From Bryopsis sp. KO-2023 (Eukaryota > Chlorophyta > Ulvophyceae > Bryopsidales > Bryopsidaceae): DNA of 64,000 bases. Numbering within the stretch: position 1 is the stretch's first letter; each line of letters begins with the position of its first letter. The DNA is taken from NCBI GenBank assembly GCA_030272585.1, contig BSYQ01000009.1, positions 3,534,001-3,598,000 of the forward strand, in the 5' to 3' direction. The position numbers and the translations under genes were made by a program. The notes below the pieces were generated by a model that worked only from the letters and a program-made list of their open reading frames with translations, did no database searches and had not been told where the DNA came from. Positions 45,890 through 57,700 of this stretch are shown piece after piece.

Positions 45890-45975
45890 ACGCACTTGCG
45901 TACGTACACCCAGTCCGGTGTGAAGTTGACGTCCCTCCACAGCGGGTGGTCGGCAGAGTATCCTTGAAAAATCAT
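45730..45975 (-). other. Chimeric ORF at the duplication junction
   Basis: The frame starts at the ATG of the duplicated Myb exon 1 (MIFQGYSADHPLWRDV), crosses the junction in frame, and continues in p25-gene exon 5 (KWAYETLGHFEFGACG) through the lost donor to a stop, giving 81 residues. It would be driven by the duplicated Myb promoter region. Whether it is expressed is unknown. Confidence 0.6.
45890..45896. other. Tandem-duplication junction with templated filler
   Basis: Unit A ends in CCCACTTGCTT and unit B begins TGCGTACGTAC. The bases between them (ACGCACT) recreate ACTTGC already present just upstream. A short templated insertion of this kind is typical of polymerase-theta-type end joining. 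Confidence 0.7.
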
Positions 45976-46995
45976 TTTTCAGCCAACTCGGCAGCTGGGT
46001 GCACATGCCCTCAAAACTGTGCATGTGCTGGGGTTCCGTTCCTGACTGTTCATGGCGAGTCATGACCAGGGGTTTGACACTGTCACAGGTCCATCAATAC
46101 TGATATGTGTACAAAAGGAGGATTTCTGCTTTCATCCAGAAGAAAAACAAAAATTGAGGAAAAGTGATTTTTTCTTTTCATTGATGGCTCCTTGTGAATC
46201 ATATCTCTTCCTTTTCCTAGGATTGAAAACATGTGGGGCACTATCAGTTGAGGAATTTCCTCTGCCCCCCTCAAAAATGGAAAAGCTAAGTGAATGAAAA
46301 CAGATTCAAGATCATTGAGTGCTTTTTTCAGATGAAAAGTCACTCAAGGGAGGAGCCCAGAAGTCCTTTGATGGAATTTCTGACGACGGGCAAGGCGAGT
46401 GGTGGAGGTTTGCTCATGCTTTCAAGACACAGGGCCAACTTGTATAGAATGGTGGACTATTCAAGTAAATTGCAAAAGGTAGACAAGAAAAAAAAAACGA
46501 AACCATTGTTGAACGAAAAAGAGGCAGAGAAAAAATCCACAAGTGGGCTCCAAGTATGCTGCCCACCAATCAGTCTTTTTTATCAGTGTTTTCTGACTAG
46601 ATATATTCAAGAAAAAAAAAAAACGAAAAAAATAGTGATACTAACAAAAAACCCAACAAAATCCACATCTCTGACTACCAATATTCAAACATTTTTTTTA
46701 ATTCTGAAAAATCCAAAAAATACATTTTTTTTAATAAGAATTTTCTCACAGCACTGCAAACATGGTCGTGAAGCCTGTCCTACAATAACGCTTGGCTGTG
46801 AATGAAAAAAGAAAAGAAAAATATCAGAAGTCCAGAAAAAAAAATAAATTAAACTAAAATAATAAAACAATATAGAAAACATTGAAATGCAAACAACAAC
46901 ATGGCAGAAGGAAAATCCTTCGATAAATCCTGAGAAGCGGCTCCTATTTTACATTACATTAAATTTTCCCCTTCAAAAAAAAAAACCCTGTTACT

Positions 46996-49900
46996 TCAAG
47001 GCTTACTAAAAGTTTGGGAAATGGATGTGCTAGCCACATTAATCATGCGTCTTTGTCTGCACAAAATACCTGTTTCTGAATTGGCACTTGCCCATCCTCT
47101 CAAATCGGGTCCAAATTCACCTCCAACGAACAGCCCCGCAATCGGCATTTTGCCTTTTGCAATCTTTTCGCCCACAAAAAAAAAAAATGATCAAATTTCC
47201 AGAAACGGGCAGCACGCAAAAAGAAACCATCTTCGCCCAACAACTCCTGACATTTGAAAGTCTAACAAATAAAAATCAAACACACGAATTGATGTATCCT
47301 CAACGGAAGACAGAGAGCCCATATATATATATAATTTTTTAAATTTTTTTTTCAGGGGGTTTGTATTTGGTATTTTTTTTTCCACTTTCATTGTTTGAAG
47401 AAATGTGGCGACTGAAATTTTTGCTATATTTTTATTTTTATTTCTGCAAGCCAGAGAATCCTCCCTTAGGAAAACACTTACTTCATCAACCAGAGAAGAC
47501 TCCACATTCGGTTCTTCAAAAAAATTCTCCCCTCTTTCGGAACAGGCAAAAATGATGGTTGCACTGGGGCCCGTTTTGGTCGATTTTGCCGACCTCTCCA
47601 AAATGCCGTAAATATCTGTATGCTTCGACTGAGCGGCTAATTTTTTCGAAAAGATATCTGCTAATTGCCGAGTCAACACTTTTTTCGAGATCTGAAAAAA
47701 AAAAAAAAAAAAAAAGATTAGACAAGAGATGAATATGTTTTTTCCAAAAAAATTATTCGATCCTTTTTTTGCATCTTCGTAACGATTCGAGTTGTAACAA
47801 GTTGAGAGGTTCACACATAGAAACCAAAAAAGAAATAAATATGAATAACTAAATGAAACAAAAAAAAATACAAGACTTATGAACAAAAGACAAGAATCAT
47901 AAACAAAAGACAAGAAAACAAAAAAAAAAAAAAAAAAGGAAAGAAAGAAAGAAAGAAAGAAAGAATTAAAAAAAAATCACCACCTCTTTGGTACGTTCCA
48001 ACAGGATTGCAGAGAGATTTTCTTCGAACCGAAATTCGACATCTCTGGCATCGCCACGCACATTCCAAAAATGTCCATGTTCGATCTCCATAACTACATA
48101 TGGGTCCGACTCTGTCACAAAAACAAGGATTAAGAGAATTAGCCTCGGTTGAAAAATCCAGAAAACGAATATCGGAACATTTTTTTCAGCATTGCTTTTG
48201 AAAAAATACCAACTCGAACGAAAACAATCAAATCACCGCTCAATTGAACAATTATTATGCTGCTACAAGAAGTCTCCATTACCGTCATGGATTGATTTGT
48301 CGCGCCCCTCTGTCTGTCTCCACAAACCAATGCTCCTCTCAAGAGACCACTAAGAAAAAATCAAAAAAATAACTAACCAAAAAAAAAAAACCCAAGAAGA
48401 AAACAAGACAGACAGTGTGGGGAAGTTTTTCTTGTAATATTTGTTCAATCACAAGACCACCTGTATAAAAACCCTATCAATGCATTATTAGGTTGAGCAG
48501 AAATCAATGGCTCTAGTTTTATTAGAAGCAACTAGAGGGGAAAGTGGGGAAGAGGAGCGACCAAAAATGTCGCAAACAAGCAGCCAAAAATGAGTACCGT
48601 TTATTTCTTTTCTTTATTACATCGGGGCTGAAAAACCTCATGCAGCCCATCCACTGTGCAAATGAGTAGTATGGGCCCAACCTCTTAACAAAAAAAAAAA
48701 CAACACCACTGACTTCTGAGGAAAAAAAAAGGGAAGGGAATGCTAGTGCTCCTCTCTAATCTCCATTCATTCATTGATTCATTATTATTGTTATTATTAT
48801 GAATTTAGTAATTTTATTTTTCCATAGAAAATTCGCTTACGGATGGACTGAACTCGGGTCGACTGAGCATGTCAGTCAACTTCCGGCCATCTGAGCTGAT
48901 GCCCCCAGACAAGTCGAATCTACTAGGAGCAACAAAAAAAAAACAATATTTTTATGGGGAAAAAAAATGAACAGAATCAAATTCCATCATTATTATAGCA
49001 AAATACATCCTTCCTGAGGAAATTTTCCACAAAAAAAAAAAAATCGAAAAGAAAAAATCAAATTCGAATTAAAAAAAACCAAAAACTAAAACTTTTTAGT
49101 TTTTACAGAGAAAAAATACTACCGAACGCCTCTGCTTGCTTTGAGAAAGAAAAAAACATTGGGAACTCGATCGAATCAAAAACTCAATGCGAGCGATTCA
49201 GCAACAAATACACAAGTCTGTGATTTGTGGCGTTGCAGAGTTTTGAACACGATGATTCATGGACTCAGCATAAGAGACAGATATTCTTCGTTTAACTATA
49301 CAGGTTGTCATACATTAGTTATTTAATCTGAACAAGCACAAGCTTATCGTGAAACGTCTCTGTTACTACGTCGATCTCCAGGTCGTGAGGCGTATCCTGG
49401 TGATGTTTTTTATTTACATTTATGCTTACAGGAAAGAGCCGCAAAATTAAGTGAGAAGTTAGGAGGGGTGGAGGAGGAAAGCCGTCCAGGCCATCCTATA
49501 TTTCGTGAATTGCGGAAAGGATTTCACAGTTTCTAGAAAACAAGCTGTGACAGACACCGTTTTGCCTTGCCCCCGTGCCATTTGTCGAAAGCTGTATTGC
49601 AGAATTGGACCCTCACCTTGTGTAGCCAGAGGATTCAGCCTGTTTCAGCAAACACCCATGAAAAATAGGACTCTTTTCCGTGTGCCCCAACCCACTAACC
49701 CCAAACACGTGGGGGGAAAACGCATCCCCTTCCTTTCCCTTTTCAGCTCTAGCTTTTTGAGATTCGCTCCGTTGCTCATCAGAATTGACAGTTTCTCCCT
49801 CATAGGGAGAAAAACACAGGGCCACCGGGCTTCCCCTGGTTTTGATTTCGTTAATGTCACCGTGAAAAGTTGATTTTGCTAGCCCGCCCACCACTGCACA

Positions 49901-50266
49901 CTGTCGAGGAAAAAAAACAAAAACAAAAGAAAAGGAGGAATCAAGCCGACTGAGAAAAAATAAAAATAAATAATGGTGAGCGCCATTGAAATTCTCTTGA
50001 TTGATTGGTGTCTGGAAATTATCATAAAATTAACTTCAAAAAAAAAATATCCAAGAAAAAATAAAGATCTTTAAGGGTAACAAAGTTGCGGCATGGACTT
50101 CTGTAAATTCTATATGTAGATGCAGGGTCCTAGAAATAAATTAGGAAAGAAAAAAACGAACCAAATTATATATAGGGGAAGAACCGCTGTTTGGTTTTGC
50201 TCCCTCACAATTGCTTGCTCTCATGGATCAGTGATTCAGATATCTATTTATTTATTTATATATATG

Positions 50267-50331
<65 letters not shown>

Positions 50332-51924
50332 TTTTAATTATTATATTTTTTAATTCCCCAACTATGCTGCATTACCTTTTCCTTTTTGTTTGCTAGATAT
50401 ATATCCGTGGCTCCGCCTCCGTTGAAGACAATCACAAAATCGCACTCATCATTCCAGCCACATTCCCCTTTCTTCAGGAAAAAAAACAAAAAACCAAGCA
50501 AGTGGATCAACAAGAAATAAAAATCAACGAATCAGTCAACCTCCTTGTTGTATATACATTTTCCAGAACAGCACACCAAACATAGAAGGAAGCGAAACAA
50601 AATTGTTTGGCTTTTTTACCGAGGGATTCGCTTTCTGCCTGTGTATCAAACCGATAAATGTTCGATGCTTTCTTAGGAATACACAAACATATACACACAC
50701 ACACACATAAGTATATATACCTATTTTTTATTTTTTGTCTGAAATCTTTATCAACTTTCCCTAAAATTACTCACCTCCCTGCAATCCATCGCCTCGACTC
50801 GGCGATCCGGGACTCTCCCCAAAAGCACAGAAACGAAGGGAGGGTCAGATTCGATTTCCCAAGGAATGGTGCCATCGATCAAACCGATGGACCCACCATA
50901 ATAGGCTTTCCCTCCAATGATCTGACAACTCTGGGAAAAAATAACAGAAATATAATTAAAAAAAAAAAATCAGAAAACTCAGTGGCTTTTTTTCTCTATG
51001 TGTATATAAAGAAAAAAACAATGCTTTGATTTTTGCGTTGATACAGCATTAATATTTTGGGAAGTGCTGAAAAAACATCGTATCGCCTTGGTCATGAACA
51101 TTTACAAATCGAACCGAATCCAGCATTACAAATAAAAGAAAATAAAATGAAAGAATGGATATTTTACCGTTGCATGGTGGGTTGACCGATGTTTCTCAGG
51201 AGGATGTTTCGTTTTTTTTTGTTTTTTTTTTCCTACTTCACCTTTGGCAAACCGGCTTTTCGAATTCCTTCCAACACTTCGTCCCGTTTCGCATTTCCTT
51301 GCATTGCAATAAATGCAAAATCTATGGATCCTGTTCAACATCACCCAAAAAAGAATTTAAAAAAAGAGACTGAAAGAAGCGTACAAGCAGACCTTGTCAT
51401 TCTGTGAATTCTTTTTTCGATTCTTTAAGAAACATCAATATATATATATATATATTTCAAAGTCCAGTCTTCCATGATTCCTCAGCCTGCCTGCAGTGAA
51501 GAATGATTGATTGACTGAATGGTTTTCATTTTAAAAAATTTCTGTGCGAATCGTTAATTTGCGTATTTCATTTTTCTATGGCATGAAATCTTCAATCCAA
51601 CCCAGTAGACTGATCGCTCCACAAAAAAATCAAATTTCATTTAGCCATTGCTTTTTAATCGCACTTGGTTATCCTCCGCTTCCCAAATTATGCAGACATG
51701 CATCTCTTACCCAGCATACCATCCATCGCATTCTTTAGGGCGGTTTCAACTGTTCCATTGTTCATGGTGCTGCTGAACAATGGAACCGTTGACAGGTGCG
51801 CTTTCATCTTGTTCAGGGTCGTGCATGTCGCAGCAGCATTACAAATGGCTTTGGACCCTGAAAAAGCTAAAATTTTTAATACCACTTCCCATTCCAAATC
51901 CAGAAGTCCTTGCTTCGTGGGCAT
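46996..51924 (-). CDS. F-box/FIST-domain protein (FBXO22-like), copy B
   Basis: Nine exons match copy A: 51924-51711, 51330-51242, 50930-50775, 50471-50376, 49900-49617, 48922-48841, 48109-47984, 47691-47482 and 47163-46996. They total 1,425 bases or 474 residues with all phases preserved. The start is [15 protein letters not shown]. All exon-length differences from copy A are multiples of three. Examples are one extra Tyr codon in exon 3, one codon in exon 4, five fewer codons in exon 5 and eight more in exon 6. This shows selection on the frame in both copies. FIST_C reads [15 protein letters not shown] and [13 protein letters not shown]. Exons 4 and 6 have diverged most ([23 protein letters not shown]), which may mark altered ligand or substrate contacts. 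Confidence 0.85.
50257..50322. repeat. TA microsatellite in intron 4 of F-box/FIST copy B
   Basis: More than 20 uninterrupted TA units; copy A has only a brief TA run at the same intron position. Confidence 0.8.
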
Positions 51925-52399
51925 TTCGCTTCTTTTCTCCAGAATGCAGCGGCAAGGCTGCGTGGGGTCAGGGGCTGTTCAGATTGAACGAACGAACGCG
52001 CGGAAAAAACCCGTCAGAAAACACGTGGGAAAAATGCTGCTGCGTCGAGCGAACGAATCTGCGTTTTCGTTCGTTTTTTTGAACGTTTTTTGCCCATGAG
52101 GGTGACGTCTGTGTATTGTCTGACAATCGTGTCACGACAAAACAAAGAGCCCCGGTCGATGACAGTTTTTTGACCGCACTTTTTTGACCGGAAAAACCGG
52201 TCTGGGGGAGGTCTCAGGGATGGCGCTGACGAAAGTCTCTGGCGACTTTGAGGAACTGATCGCTCCACTAACCGAAGTCTTTGGCTGTGCACGGAGGGAA
52301 TCATGGATCCGTGAAATTGACAGGCCGAAGCTTACAACTACAAAAAGGATACAAAGATGCTTTCTGTGTTACATTATGAATGGCTTCCCCCCGAAACAC

Positions 52400-54611
52400 T
52401 CACTTCTCTTCGCACACAATAGGACCTCCCACCGCTACGATTCTCTCCATGATTTCGTTCAACGACAGGCGACTGTGCATGGCTACGAACCGCAGTCCTT
52501 CGATAAACTGAATGAAGTTCACCCTATACTCGGATGCGGGCCGGACTTTGGAGAACACCTGGTCGATGGTCTGCGTGGTAAACGCCGTCGTAAGGAACTG
52601 TGCATCCCGCAAGACCTTGTGAAATCGCATCTTGTCCATTCGCGACCTGCTGGCGCCGTGTTCCCACACGTTGTAGCGTTCGAACACCCTCTTCAATGCC
52701 ATTGTGATATCGTCCTCGTTCAGTTGGCGAACCTGGAGTGGAAAACGAACCCCCACTCGAACCAGTATATAGATATTGAATGTATGCACCCGGCTACGAT
52801 ACCCAAAGACGTGTTCGAAAGGGTAACACGTTTTCGTGTTGGAAAACGATTCTTTGCAGGGTCGGATTTACCTTCCATAGAACCTCACAGTCTCGCAGCG
52901 CTTCCTCTCCGCAAGCCCCAAATTCGAAGTGGCCCAGAGTCTCATAGGCCCACTTGCTTTTCCTCTCCACATTCTTCGAACTTTGGTCCAGCTCGGCACC
53001 TGCACTGGGAAGCCGTTTGAGCGAAGGCTTCACGAAAGAATCCTGAGAGTATGCATCCTCCACTTCGTCGGGTATCGACGGTTCTTCTTCCTCGAGTGTC
53101 TCCTCGATTGCTGGTGATTCGTCGCTAATACTGTCGGAAGTATTGAACGACCCCTCGCTAAGAAAAGAAAAAAAAATCAAAACTCAAGCTTGTTTTGTGC
53201 AGAAACGAAAATAAATGAAAGGCGGCAAAACACCTACCTCACAGAATTCAGTTTGTTCTTTTCTCTTAAGTCAATTTTGCTGTTCCCTGCGCCAGACCAC
53301 TCGGCCAAGAGCCGCTTCTCCTTCTTTTGGTAATCTGTACCCCTGGCAGGAATAGTATTCAGACGAAGCAAACCCACCAATGAGTTTCATCAAAGCTCGA
53401 AAATCTCGCTGCCACGAAGTTATGCGTGGAAAGAAGCCGTTTTGCGCGTCTTCTTACCACAAGCGTCGAAAACCACAAAATCTGCCATCGTGTGAGCCCG
53501 TCGACATTTTGCGTATTTCAAGACCCTGTTCACGACCTCCTCGAACCCTGATCTACGCTTCTCGCCTATCAATTGAAGAGCGAACAAGAACTCGGGAAAC
53601 TGCAGTTTCGTCGCCCCCAGCTCCTTGTTGTATATACGGGCGGCCCGTGCTCTGAGAATTCAAAGCGTCCTTCAGTGCACGGGAACATCGGTGCATTCGG
53701 GCAACCATTTGGATGGGTCTAAAAACTCACCTGTAGAACACGATATCGATGCTTGCTTTGCCGCATTCTTTGGTCGTGAGAAGGTGGCAGTCTTTGCTGA
53801 GACGCGCGAAACAATGCCCCTCCATCTCTTCACATCGTTGTACTCCCTTTCCAAAGGAACAATATGCGACAAACACATTGTACAAGCTCGCACCTAGGAC
53901 GACAGCGCAGACAATATATTGTTGATGTGGGTACGTTGGTGGAAAAGGATTGCGCGTCGTGTTGGACGGTGTGGATATACCAGGGTTGTGGCCGTTCTTA
54001 TACACGGGAAATTTGAAGCAAAGCTCGGCGTAATAGTACAGAGAAAACTCGTCAGCAGAAATGAACTCGTCATGGTTCAGATCCGCTTTCTCGAACTCTT
54101 CTTCCACGTATTCATTGACCGCTTTCTGCGCAACTCCATCGAGCCCATCAATGTCCCACAGGAGCTGCTGGAATTCCTCTTTTGTGAGGAATCCGTTCCC
54201 ATCCGCATCATACTGAAACACGAGATGAGTTTTTTTTTGTCAGACAGTGAAAGTTGTCACTTTCGATAGGATATGCAACGAAAGGGTGGCCGCCCTATTC
54301 AATCATTCGGTGCGGGGTTTGGTGGAGTGGGCGGCCCCCACTTCGAATAAGAATGTTTTGCGTTGGGTGGGTACGAGGTGCGCAATTGGCTCTGTGAAAA
54401 ATGGTCTTTTCGAAACGCCCACGCTCTAACGCCAACAGTAACGCCACACAAATGGGATCTCTTTTTGTTCCCGATTCTCTCTTCGGTGGCGGCGGAGCGG
54501 TTGTAGAAAGTCAACGAGGAGTCAATTCGGATGGGGGGTCCTTACTTGTGCGAACAAATCTTCAATCGTGGGAATTTCATAAGTACGCTTTCTGTTCCCA
54601 CTTTCTGCCAT
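52400..54611 (-). CDS. EF-hand protein with two p25-alpha (TPPP-like) domains
   Basis: Six exons are proposed: 54611-54546, 54212-53731, 53651-53458, 53334-53238, 53157-52872 and 52732-52400. They total 1,458 bases, 485 residues, with phases consistent. Residues 20-90 hold two EF-hands (YDADGNGFLTKEEF and DLNHDEFISADEF), both with good calcium loops. A p25-alpha-like domain follows (FARLSKDCHLLTTKE, IDIVFYRARAARIYNK, LQFPEFLFALQLIGEK). Next come a Ser/Glu-rich linker and a second p25-alpha-like domain (MRFHKVLRDAQFL, IDQVFSKVRPASEYRVNF). Family members bind and stabilise microtubules, often in flagellated cells; calcium control is inferred from the EF-hands. The last exon may end at EEK-stop or splice on, because GTGAGT overlaps the stop. 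Confidence 0.8.
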
Positions 54612-54831
54612 GTCGGGCGCACTGCTAATAAAGCGTCGTAAGAGACGTCAAAACAAACAGCAAAACAAAGGAATACCCGCCCGGAAAAATATCAGTGCGG
54701 AATCGCAAAAAGGAAACCTTCACGAAAAAAAACAAAAACAGTTACACCCTCAAGAAATCTAACACCTCCCTCCAAAACAATGGCCACCAGAAAAACATGA
54801 TGCCCAGACAAACTTTAAGCAAACTTTTCAA

Positions 54832-57297
54832 TCATTTATTTGCTTCTGCCAAAATCTGATTCAGATATTCGGTTTTCCCCGTGTTGTCGTCGCCAAACTC
54901 GTCCCATTTTCCAGCATCCAACCGCAAAACTTTGTACCCCCAGCTTTCCATGATCTTTTCCTTCCACAACTGGCTTCCTGTCACTTCACCCTTCAAATTT
55001 CTGTAGCATTTTGGGGGCAACAAGACCTCGACTGCATATTGGCTGCCGTCCTTGGCTTCAGCCGATGTCGTGAAAATCGTACCTTGGCAGATGGCATCAG
55101 TTTCCTTCACCTGAAAATCAGTGAATACACATGACAGGTTATTTGACTGAATGCCGACATCAGCTTTGCAAAAAAAGCTATTGAAACCACCAATTATGTA
55201 AACAAAGCTATTTGTTAGGGCAACTCATTCTGCATTCAGACATGTGTCACACATATACGCTGAGAAAATTTCAAGTAAAAACAACAGCATGCATATCTCC
55301 ATATTTTGAAGTCGTGAAATGTTATGGGCTATTGTTGGCACAAACTGGTGGAATCCCCCCACACCCCCATTAAATTAAGAAAGACTTTCTCCCAACCTTA
55401 AATTCCATTTCCTGGAGCTTTTCCTTGATGTCATCAATGAACTCGGGAATCTCTTCCTTCAGTTGCATATCGATCCATGTCTTTTGGCATTCCTCCAACA
55501 ACTTCACCGGCATCAACTTGGCCAAAACAGGCCTGTACACGCTCAAATGCAAAATGCATCGATACAAATCCAGCCGATGGCTCTCCGGCAAATTCGTTTC
55601 AGTCCTGGCCTGTACGATGGATCTACGGAGAATCATGAAAATATCTCGCTCCAGTCGGTCCACCATGGCCATTGCCCACATCAATGTCGCAGCATCCCTG
55701 GCAGGAATATCCAGAAAATGAGACTCGCGCAACAGTTTGTTCAACTTCACTATCACGGCATCGTTGGGGAACCCGAGGTTGACTAACGATCGCATGGCTA
55801 CGGCGATGTCTGACGTGTGGAGCTCGTGCAGCCCTGCTGCCAGGTTGTTCGAGAATTTTCTCATGGCTTCGTGGCCCGGATGATGCTCCAGTCTGTCATA
55901 CGCCCACAGGAATTTGACCGCGTAGTGAGGCTCGAATCCCCACCGCCATCGGCAAACCCCTTGCACCACCGAAACCCACAGCATGTGCTGAATGTCTTTG
56001 AAGCCGAGCACCGCAAATCCCCACAGCAACATAGACAAGTCCTTGGGGGTGAACAAGCCGATCCGCTTCTTGCATTCGCATGCAATCGCGGACAGGAGAC
56101 CATCGTTGTCATGCCAGCCCAGGTTAGCCAATGCCCACAGCATCCTGGGCAAATCCGGGTCCTTGAACTTGACCATCCGCTGCTTCGTTTCTCTAGTTAC
56201 GAGCGACATCACCCATTCCATTCTCGGATACCTCATCCGGGCCAAGCCTTCCACCATCGAGGTCATGTCGATCGGCCGAATCTTCTCCAGCTCACGGCAC
56301 CCCCTTTGGATCAAATCATGAACGACATCCCCCATGTCCCCCCTAGATGGCAAAGGTAGAGTCAGCAGTCGGGGACCCAACATCCCCATACCCCAAATCG
56401 TATTCGCCGTTTCTTGAGGCCGCAATCTGTAAGCTTGATGATGCACGCATCTACCGATTCTGCCCAAAATTCCCCTCTGAATCTCTTCAAACCACCAATC
56501 CCCGAGCTGACCGGCGTTTTCATACTTCCCGATTCTGGTCCACATGGCAGCCCCAGACCTGGCATTCAGCGTCATTGGATTGTCGATGATCATTTGATCG
56601 TAGTAGCGCAGGGTTTCCCCCACTTTGAGCCTGGCTTCGTCCGAAGAGGGGTTCAACCCCTTGAATTTCCTCAAGAGTTTGGCGGACTCCCGCTGGACCA
56701 CGTAATTGTGGGCTTGGGTAGGTGTTCGGTCTTTTGTTCGAGTCCCCATTTGCCTGGTTTGTTGGGAAAGTGGTAAATCCTGGGGAAAAAAATTCAGATC
56801 GGTCATTGTCAAGCCATCCATGAGAGGATGCAAAATAAGTGGAAGTGAATATGGAGCGATATCTCAGCTTCCGAATTCCAGATGTTTCAGAAGAACAGTG
56901 TTCTAGATTGTGGCTGGTTCAAATTTGGAGATTATAATTAGGAAAATGCTTTTCCTTGATCGATTTTGTCCAAAATAACGAAAAAGCGCCATCAACCTTT
57001 TCAACATTCACCAAGGGATCATACAACACAATCATTATTATTATTATTACCAAACCAGACATACAAACAATCTGCATTTTGAGTAGAAAAATAAATCCTA
57101 AACAAATTGGACAATACCCTTTTATTGTTGATGTCGCCTTCCATGTCGAAAGCAGCCAAGCCATGGAAACCCCGTGACCCGAAGGCTGCCAAAATATCGC
57201 TCAGAGGGGAAAACTGGTCGAGGCAGCCCAGACCGGGCAGCCGTGCAACTAGAGAGCTTCCCGCTCCGAAGGGAAAATCCGCTCGACGAGGCCACAT
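54832..57297 (-). CDS. Organellar RAP-domain protein (FASTK/OPR-like RNA-binding)
   Basis: Three exons are proposed: 57297-57118 (60 codons), 56779-55397 (461 codons) and 55110-54832 (93 codons with stop), about 613 residues, all phase 0. The N-terminus (MWPRRADFPFGAGSSLVARL) is basic and free of acidic residues early on, like an organellar presequence. The body is a series of degenerate helical repeats, with words such as LPRMLWALANLGW, LSMLLWGFAVLGF, AVKFLWAYDRL and AATLMWAMAMVD recurring about every 36-40 residues. The C-terminus is a RAP domain (GSQLWKEKIMESWGYKVLRL, KTEYLNQIL). Such proteins bind organellar RNA and control processing, stability or translation. The target cannot be told from sequence. 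The donor after exon 2 is GTTGGG. Confidence 0.88.
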
Positions 57298-57700
57298 CGA
57301 TGTGTGCTGGGGATTCGAATTGGCGCTGAAATGCAGCGGCGTGCTGGGTTTTGTTTCTACACTTTGGACGTCATTTCAATGCCAAATAAAAAAAATCCGA
57401 CGTGGACGTGGAGGGATCGTTTCTCGTTTTTCCGTTTTTCGTTTTTTCATGTGGTTTTCTTTCTCTTTCGAGCTGCCACATTTTGCAACTCAGGAGCCCG
57501 TGTCCATTTTTTTTACATTTTGCATGTGTTCAGAACAACTTGGTACAGTGGAAGACTTACCAAAAAAAAAAAAATGCCACAGAAAATATAAAAAGAGAGC
57601 AACAAAAAACGACTCGATGGCCCCCAACCATCAAAATACATACATCTACCCTCCATCGAGCCAAAATCGTTTCGATTGCCACCCCTATTCCAAGCGATCT
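57298..57700. other. Intergenic
   Basis: 5' flank of the RAP gene and 3' flank of the next gene. No feature beyond T-rich tracts. Confidence 0.5.

Larger units (their letters stand above)
45897..52959 (-). repeat. Tandem segmental duplication, unit B (~7.1 kb)
   Basis: Head-to-tail partner of 38,989-45,889. Its right edge runs on into the complete EF-hand/p25-alpha gene. Its left edge holds only the first 26 codons of the Myb gene. Region 45,976-46,995 contains no other gene that I can support. Confidence 0.88.

Noticed and set aside
47936-47965. Possible functional GAAA repeat in an intron of F-box/FIST copy B
   Set aside because: A simple A/G-rich microsatellite such as those seen throughout these introns; no sign of function.
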